In this document: positions 58,018-64,000 of the stretch, piece after piece
Layout: each line of letters opens with the position of its first letter
How positions within the stretch are numbered: position 1 is the first letter of the stretch
Notes under the pieces: generated by a model
Told to the model about the DNA's origin: nothing
What the model saw: the letters and a program-made list of their open reading frames with translations, nothing else
The model's database searches: none
From: Hypericum androsaemum
Lineage: Eukaryota; Streptophyta; Magnoliopsida; Malpighiales; Hypericaceae
Assembly: GCA_963995505.1 (NCBI GenBank)
Contig: OZ023184.1
Span: forward strand, 15,250,228-15,314,227
DNA length: 64,000 nucleotides
Direction of reading: 5' to 3'
Position numbers and translations under genes: made by a program

Positions 58018-58963
58018 ATTGCCACCATAGAATTTGGAACCTTGAGCATATTGTCGGTGCTAAGCCGAAGAAAGGTGAAGATACAAGATTGAGTATCTCA
58101 TACCCAGACTCCCTATTCTTGCTTGCACTTGAGGAGACTGACTTGCGCCGTAAGTACTATACCAGGGAGAAGAAGGAAAGGCACTACCCATTATAGTTTG
58201 ATCTGACTGAACTCGGTCCTTTCGCTATTATTCTTTAGAAATGATTAGGTTTAGCCCATTTTTCAAAAAAGTTTTGATAGGATCTCTATCTTCTCAAATT
58301 TTAACTTATGATTCCCGCGAATGAATCAAGAGTGAAATTCTTGTTGTCCTAATCTGCCGGTCTTAGTGTTTTATTATCGGTTATACCTAACATTAAAAAT
58401 ATCGAATAATTTCAGATATTTTTAACTTTTTTGCAAAGCTTATTATTTACGATTGTCAAATTTTAATTAATCACTTCTAAATAGAAGCGGAATAAAAGGC
58501 AACTTGGATTATCCACGTTGACCGTCGAAAAGAAGTGGGTCCTCACGCGCCACGCATGTTGTCCAAATCTTTTTATTTCAGCTTCTGCGTTTTTGCTTGC
58601 TTCTGGTGATTAGCGTGTGCTGTGGTGTGTTTGGGTTGCTTCCAAGTTGTGTGCTTTTTTTGGCGGGAAAGAGAATTGGAAGTATTGTAGTGAGTTGGTC
58701 TTGCACGCACTTGGGCTGCTGCTCCTTGCCAGAATGTGTAGTAGTTAGTGGATGATGATGATGAGAAAATCGCGGGACCGTAGGCTGGCCGAGCTGATTG
58801 ATTGTTGCAGAGGACTAGGATGGTGTTGTTTAGCCTGTTGAATCCTCCGTTGTTCGCGTTAATGGATGAATTGTTGCGAGCGGGTTCAACTTCTCCGACG
58901 GATGTCTGACGTGCAGATTGTATCTTGGATGTTTCAGGTGCATTAATGCCATGTTTTCCCATC
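58018..58963. other. Region upstream of the FHY3-like pseudogene
   Basis: This probably includes the former promoter and 5' UTR of the locus starting at 58964. Open frames show no family match. Confidence 0.4.
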
Positions 58964-60515
58964 ATGGACATCAATCTTAGGCTGCCATCCGGTGACTCGA
59001 ACCCAATGGGATCGATGGAATGCCGGGTTCAGAGGAGGTCGCTGCATGTGGATGCAGGAATAGGGGATGCAACCCTTGAGCCACTTCCTCGAATGGAATT
59101 CGAGTCGCATGGAGGGAGCAGCATATGCATTTTATCAGGAATGTGCTCGGTCGACGGGGTCTAGTACAGCTATACAAAACAGTCGCCGATCTAAAACATC
59201 CAAGGAATTCATTGATGATGAATTTGGAAAAAAGGTGGTGTAGGATTCTCGACCGGTTTGAACTCAAAGAGAACGAACCGATGCACTCATTGTTTTGAAG
59301 ATTGCGAGCACTGGGTACCAATTTACAGCTGGGAAGCCTTGTTAGCAGGTATGTCTGCAATCGAGCGATCCGAGAGTGTAACTTGGTACTTTGGTAAGTA
59401 TGTTCATAAGAAGACCTCTTTGCATTGCAAGAGTTCATAAAACAGCATGAGATCATTTTACTGGATAGATATGATGAAGAAGCCAAAGCGAATTTCGAGA
59501 CATGGAACGAACCACCAGTTCTGAAATCTCCAACACCTTTGGGTAGTTGCTTGTCATCCTAAAATGGAGAGCCAAAGATAAGACATCTGTTACTTTCAGG
59601 GTTCAAGATCTGGAGAGGCACCGGGAATTCACTGTTATGTGGAATCGGATGAGGTTTGAAGTTTTTTGTATTTGGTTACCTATGTAGGCATGTTGTTCTT
59701 CAAATGTGTCAACAATCTTCAATACCATCCCAATATGTTTTAAAGCGATGGACAAAAGATGCGAAAAGCCGGCCCGTCTTTACTGAAGAATTTGATCGAG
59801 AGGAACCTAGGTTGCAAAGGTACAATCAGCTGTGTCAACGAGCGTTGAAGCTGTGCGAAGAGGGATCACTATCTCATGAAAGTTAACAATATTGCAGTCC
59901 GTTCTCTAGAAGAGACCTTTGGGAACTGTATCAGTGTGAATAATTCTAGCAAGAATTCTGCAGAAGCTGGCACATCAGCCACTCTTGCTGTTGTTTCCAT
60001 CGACAGACCACCAATCTAACCAAGCAGTAATTTTACATTAGTTAGGTAACTTTATTTCCTTATTCCACCTCTTAGAATTAACTGACCGATTACTTGTTTC
60101 GCAACTATGTAGATTTATAGCACACTACTCACCGTAATTGCGATAATCCGCAAGACTTATGTATGTGAATTGTTATCGGAGTTTGCACCTCCATTTCCAA
60201 AAATGTGTCTTCATATCATGGACAGATGACGAATTTGGAGAAAGGTGGTGTAAGATTCTCGACCAATTTGAACTCAAAGAGAACGAACCGATGCACTCAT
60301 TGTTTGATGATCGCGAGCACTGTACCAATTTACAGATGGGAAACCTTGTTAGCAGGTATGTCTGCGATCGAGTGATCCGAGAGTGTAACTTCGAACTTTG
60401 ATAAGTATGTTCATAAGAAGACCTCTTTGCAAGAGTTCATAAAACAGCATGAGTTCATAAAACGAGCGTTGAAGCTGTGCGAAGAGGGATCACTATCTCA
60501 TGAAAGTTACAATAT

Positions 60516-62048
60516 TGCAGTGTTACAGAAGAGGGATCACTATGCTCCTCCAAGACCCTTGGTTATGTGTTGCAGAAGTTGTTGGGCTAAGATCTCAACA
60601 GCATTTCCTTGTGTTGAGGGGTTGTTGCTTGAAGTTGTACTAGCTGCATTGACATTGAAATTGGTCCCCTCCTTTTGGGGTCTCAGATGGGGGTGAAGAA
60701 ACCAACATTTGTCTTTAGAGTGACCAGTTTTCTTACAGTGATCACAGACAATTTGGTTCCTATTACCCATATTCTTGTAATTACCTCTTCCTCTGTTCGA
60801 ATTCTTATTATTACCATAGGTGTTCTTGCTGCTAAAGAAAATACTATTCTCTCCTTCAACAGCTTCTTTTTCTTTCCCTGAAAAGGTTAGTTTCTTCCTA
60901 GTCTCTTCTTGCTGTAATTTAGAGCAAATGCTTCCAAGAGATGGAAGGTCATTACTCATTAACACTTGACTTTGAATATTTTCAAACTCAGGTCTTAAAC
61001 CTGATAGGAGCTGGAAGATTCTATCATGTTCAGCTTGTCTTTGAAGAACTATGGGATCAGTTGTGGGAGGTCTATAGACAGCTAATTCATCCCAGATTTC
61101 TTTTAATGCTCCCAAGTATTCAGTGATTGATTTCTCCCCCTGTCTAACATTAGCTAATTGCTTCTTGAGTTCAAAAACTCTGTAAGCATTGTTCTGCTGG
61201 CTATACATCTCTTTCAGACCATCCCAAAGCTCTTTAGAACTATTAGGGAAGGAGAAAAGGTTGTAGATTTTAGAATCGAGAGAGTTGTGTATCCAGGTAC
61301 TTACTAATTGGTCGTTTGCCTGCCAAATCTCGAATTCACCACTGCTAGGATCTGGTGGAGGAAGTTTCCCGTTTATATATCCTAGCATCCCTTTGATGTG
61401 TTGAGAGAGTAGGAAGCAGCTCTGGCCCACGACAAGTAATTTGACCCATTCAGTGGAACGGGAGTAAGCTTTAGATTGATGTTACAATCATTGTCAGCAG
61501 TGATGATCTTCCTAGGACTAACAGAACTCGTCTGAAGTTGACTGGAAGTTTGAGTTTGATTGGACATTTCTGAAAGTGGCAAGAGTTTGATTTTGATCTG
61601 TAGGATTTTCCATTGTATTTAGGATCGATGCTCTGATACCATGTTACAAATCAATTATGAGGAAAGTAGTGCATATTATTCACTTGAGGAAGAAGTACAT
61701 ACATTATATACAGATTCTATAGCCACCTAACTAATTACATCAAAGATAATTACAGCCGGCAACAATAAATGCAGTGGTTGCAGACAGCCGTAGAGCATAC
61801 TTCCAAGAAGAATATAAACCAACCATGTCTAGTAAAATGCGAGATAGCTGGCGCTGGTAAGACCCATAATGTCAGAGACGTTGCCAATCATTGAGACACA
61901 ATGATTGGTAACGGCATGAATGAGATGGAAGGCCGTAAACATCTGCAGAAATCAGCTGCAGATTCTGCAGACAATCTGTAGAATAGAAGCAATGCAGAAA
62001 TCATCAATTTGATGAACTTAGGATGAACCGGAGCCTTCCAACATGCAG
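60516..62048 (-). mobile_element. Defective Ty1/copia element inside the FHY3-like pseudogene
   Basis: The element spans 60521-62043, flanked by the 5-bp duplication TGCAG (60516-60520 and 62044-62048). It is in minus orientation. The 5' LTR is 61642-62043 (402 bp; ends TGTTGG.../...TGTAACA on the minus strand), with the primer-binding site TGGTATCAGAGC (complement of initiator tRNA-Met) adjoining at 61641-61630. Gag follows. Pol is missing, and of the 3' LTR only the last seven bases (TGTAACA, 60527-60521) remain. Confidence 0.9.
60540..61582 (-). CDS. Copia gag polyprotein, broken into two frames
   Basis: Gag packages retrotransposon RNA. The N-terminal part (61582-61382) has MSNQTQTSSQ and LTPVPLNGSNYLSWARA. 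The main part (61430-60540) carries the gag core (LDSKIYNLFSFPNSSKELWD, YRVFELKKQLANVRQGEKSI, LLSGLRPEFENIQSQVL) and a CCHC zinc knuckle, CDHCKKTGHSKDKCW. The two overlap in different frames near 61400, so a small indel separates them. The end, HITKGLGGA, is not followed by protease or integrase. Confidence 0.88.
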
Positions 62049-63212
62049 TCCATTCTCCAGAAGAGACCTTTGCAAACTGTATCGGTGTGAATAATTCTAG
62101 CAAGAATTCTGCAGAAGCTGGCACATCAGCCTCTCGTGGTGTTGTTTCCGTCGAGGACGATAACCGGAGTAGGATTGTAAACAAAAACAAAAGAGAAGAA
62201 AGTCCCAACCAAGAAAACAAAGGTTGGTTCCAGTACAAATTTGAGACTTACCTCATTTTTCGAACTCCATAAGACGGATATAATGTGTTTCGCCAATCTG
62301 CAGGTGAATTCTGAGCAAGAGGTTGCTGCTGCTGAGACTGATGACACCCTGCAACAAATGGCAAGCAATAAGTTTGGAGCCACAAGCTGCATTACACATT
62401 TTTCTACAGTCAATTGTGGAAGTTTCGATTTGAACATTTATTCTAACAGTGCAGCTCCCATAATCATTTTCATTAATTCCCCATGTTTACTTAATCTGGT
62501 TTCTTTACCGTAGGATAAACTAAGCTCTCGAGCTGTAAGTCTAGATGGTTACTTCGGATCGCAACAGTGTCCCGGGGATGGTATGGCGTTTGCTATGAAA
62601 GTTGGACACCTGATGGCATTCACCTAAAGTATGTCCAACTCCGGGTAGCAGCACCATTCTGACAACTAATATTAATAAGGCAGTCTGCTCGCCCTTCTAC
62701 CAAAGAAGAGTATTTAGTCTAGTGGTGACATTCTCACCTTCTTCCCTTTTGAATCCCACAACAAACATGTCATTTTTATAAGGACAAAAAAAAAAGACAC
62801 GTGATAGACGCGCAGATGCTGCGGGGCCCGCGTTATTTGCACCCAATCGGGCCCGTCTAACTCTGCTATCTTATCGTTTTCAGGTTCAACTGAACTTAAT
62901 TGGTCCAAGCCGTGATACATACTTTGGAAGTCAACAGACAATCCAGGGGCTGGTAATGTCATTGACTCAGTGATCCCTACAACAGAAAATAACAGACAAT
63001 CTGGAAATGGCTTCCTATGCCTCGTGTAGATGTTCTTCTGTCTTAATGGGTGCAAGGAAGCTTAGGAAGGAATTCGGATTCGAGTTCTTTACACGTCGAT
63101 TATATCGGTAGATTCTGATATGTTGCTTCTCCATATGCAGGGACATTTGAACAGGATTGCTGCAGGCCATGATGGGGGATACTATGGTGCCCAACAAAGC
63201 ATGCACGGGCTG

Positions 63213-64000
63213 GTTTGTATCAATCACGATGAATTTAGTTACTGTGTGGAAATGAAGTAACCAAACAGCAGCAAACTGATACACAGCCACATTCATGGTT
63301 GCATAGATTATGACGGACGAACATCGAGCTTTCCATGATGTAGGTAGGAAGGCCGCCTTGGCTGTGATCTTCGGATTGGCGGGCTTATTCGAAGGAGGAA
63401 CTCTTGCGCCTGTTACTTGGAGAAGTACAGTATATGTTTTCTCCACCTGCACATATTCAAGTCACCTACAAAGGTTGTTGTATAACTGTAATTTGACCTT
63501 TGTAATCACTGTAAAGAAAGACATTTAGAGAGGTAACAGCTGTAATTACCAATTAAAGAAACAGCAACTATCCAACGTCCAGGGGAAAAACATGGGTTAC
63601 TCCCAGAATTAAAAATTGCAAAAGCAATTATATGGGCAAGAAAAAAGGCAAGACACAGAATAAGCAAAAACCCAAAAGGTTGCTTTTAATCCTGTAATGA
63701 AAGGATAAACAAATGGAAGGAAGGAGGGGCAGAACAAAGCATATATTATTTTATATTCAATTGACGTCTCGCAAGAAATTCCAACATTTTGGTGCTTGGG
63801 TTCCCATGCTATACCTATTCAACATGACAAATCAACAAATTAAATTATGTAAGAAACGGACAGAATTCAACAACAAAATAGCTCATGACCGGCGAGAGAG
63901 AGAGAGGGGCAGCCCACCCAACCGGTATTGACAACCACTGGTTCATTGGTTGACCATCCCGATTCCCCCGTACCAGATCAATCCCGCGCAGCGGCCTGCA
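63213..64000. other. Window end, no gene recognised
   Basis: The final coding exon expected for an FHY3-like protein was not found. The remaining sequence has only short open frames. A short (GA)n run lies near 63893-63907. Confidence 0.5.

Larger units (their letters stand above)
58964..63212 (+). pseudogene. FHY3-like: FHY3/FAR1-family transcription factor pseudogene, deleted, part-duplicated and interrupted
   Basis: FHY3/FAR1 proteins are light-signalling transcription factors derived from a Mutator transposase. In order: MDINLRLPSGD at 58964, LEPLPRMEFESHG, a 4-bp insertion, AAYAFYQECARSTG, then IQNSRRSKTSKEFID. The frame then jumps by a large deletion to a C-terminal region ([74 protein letters not shown]). 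From 60225 a second copy of this region begins (DEFGERWCKILDQFELKENE to SHESYNIAV). It is cut by a retroelement at 60521-62043 and resumes at 62049 with SPEETFANCIGVNNSSKNSA. 3' exons follow: VNSEQEVAAAETDDTLQQM (62304), DKLSSRAVSLDGYFGSQQ (62516), VQLNLIGPSRDTYFGSQQ (62884) and GHLNRIAAGHDGGYYGAQQ (63141). Several frameshifts and stops make it non-functional. Confidence 0.9.

Noticed and set aside
58300..58345. 18S rRNA-like phrase GAGTGAAATTCTTGTT
   Set aside because: The match is too short and the flanks do not resemble rRNA.

Overview
This is nuclear DNA from a flowering plant, most likely a dicot. The genes are split by AT-rich GT/AG introns. The protein families are plant ones (UDP-arabinose 4-epimerase, CYSTM, plant-type DHHC S-acyltransferase, FHY3/FAR1, DREB, FRA8-type GT47), and plant transposons are dense, including one insertion of plastid DNA. 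I could not name the species. There are no operons, CRISPR arrays or prokaryotic genes.

Layout. 0-7.5 kb: a cytochrome b561 exon with a nonsense codon, a deletion-derivative hAT transposon with a perfect 8-bp target duplication, an RGG-box RNA-binding protein gene (minus) with a solo LTR in intron 1 and damage at exon 3, and the 3' end of an ER HSP70-17 gene. 8-10.4 kb: a complete nine-exon UDP-arabinose 4-epimerase gene (minus). 11.4-14 kb: a 5S-rRNA-like segment, a degenerate telomere-like tract and a GT47 pseudogene. 15.6-24.4 kb: a direct segmental duplication; each copy carries a CYSTM gene and the two proteins are identical. 25.1-28.6 kb: a decayed PIF/Harbinger element with exact ends. 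28.6-32.5 kb: a plastid DNA insertion, then a domesticated hAT-like gene with two BED fingers. 33.6-41.6 kb: a long tail-anchored coiled-coil gene (minus) whose inferred 5' UTR intron holds a fold-back element. 42.8-46.8 kb: a solo LTR rich in minisatellites beside a truncated Ty1/copia element. 47.6-48.7 kb: a Mutator-like element. 49.9-54.8 kb: a small membrane protein gene and a nine-exon DHHC S-acyltransferase gene (minus). 55.2-58.0 kb: a Pack-MULE carrying a DREB-type AP2 sequence, a related MITE and hAT-end MITEs. 59-63.2 kb: a rearranged, partly duplicated FHY3/FAR1 pseudogene split by a defective copia element.

Seven loci look intact: UXE, two CYSTM copies, the hAT-like BED gene, the coiled-coil gene, the small membrane protein and the DHHC acyltransferase. 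They have unrelated jobs (cell-wall sugar supply, stress-linked membrane peptides, endomembrane scaffolding, protein palmitoylation), and nothing suggests they form one pathway. The strongest theme is transposon biology. Several long-inverted-repeat elements share inner TIR modules. Two of them have exact 9-bp target duplications, and one has captured an AP2 transcription-factor domain. All exon joins were deduced by eye from splice signals, reading phase and family similarity. No database search was run.
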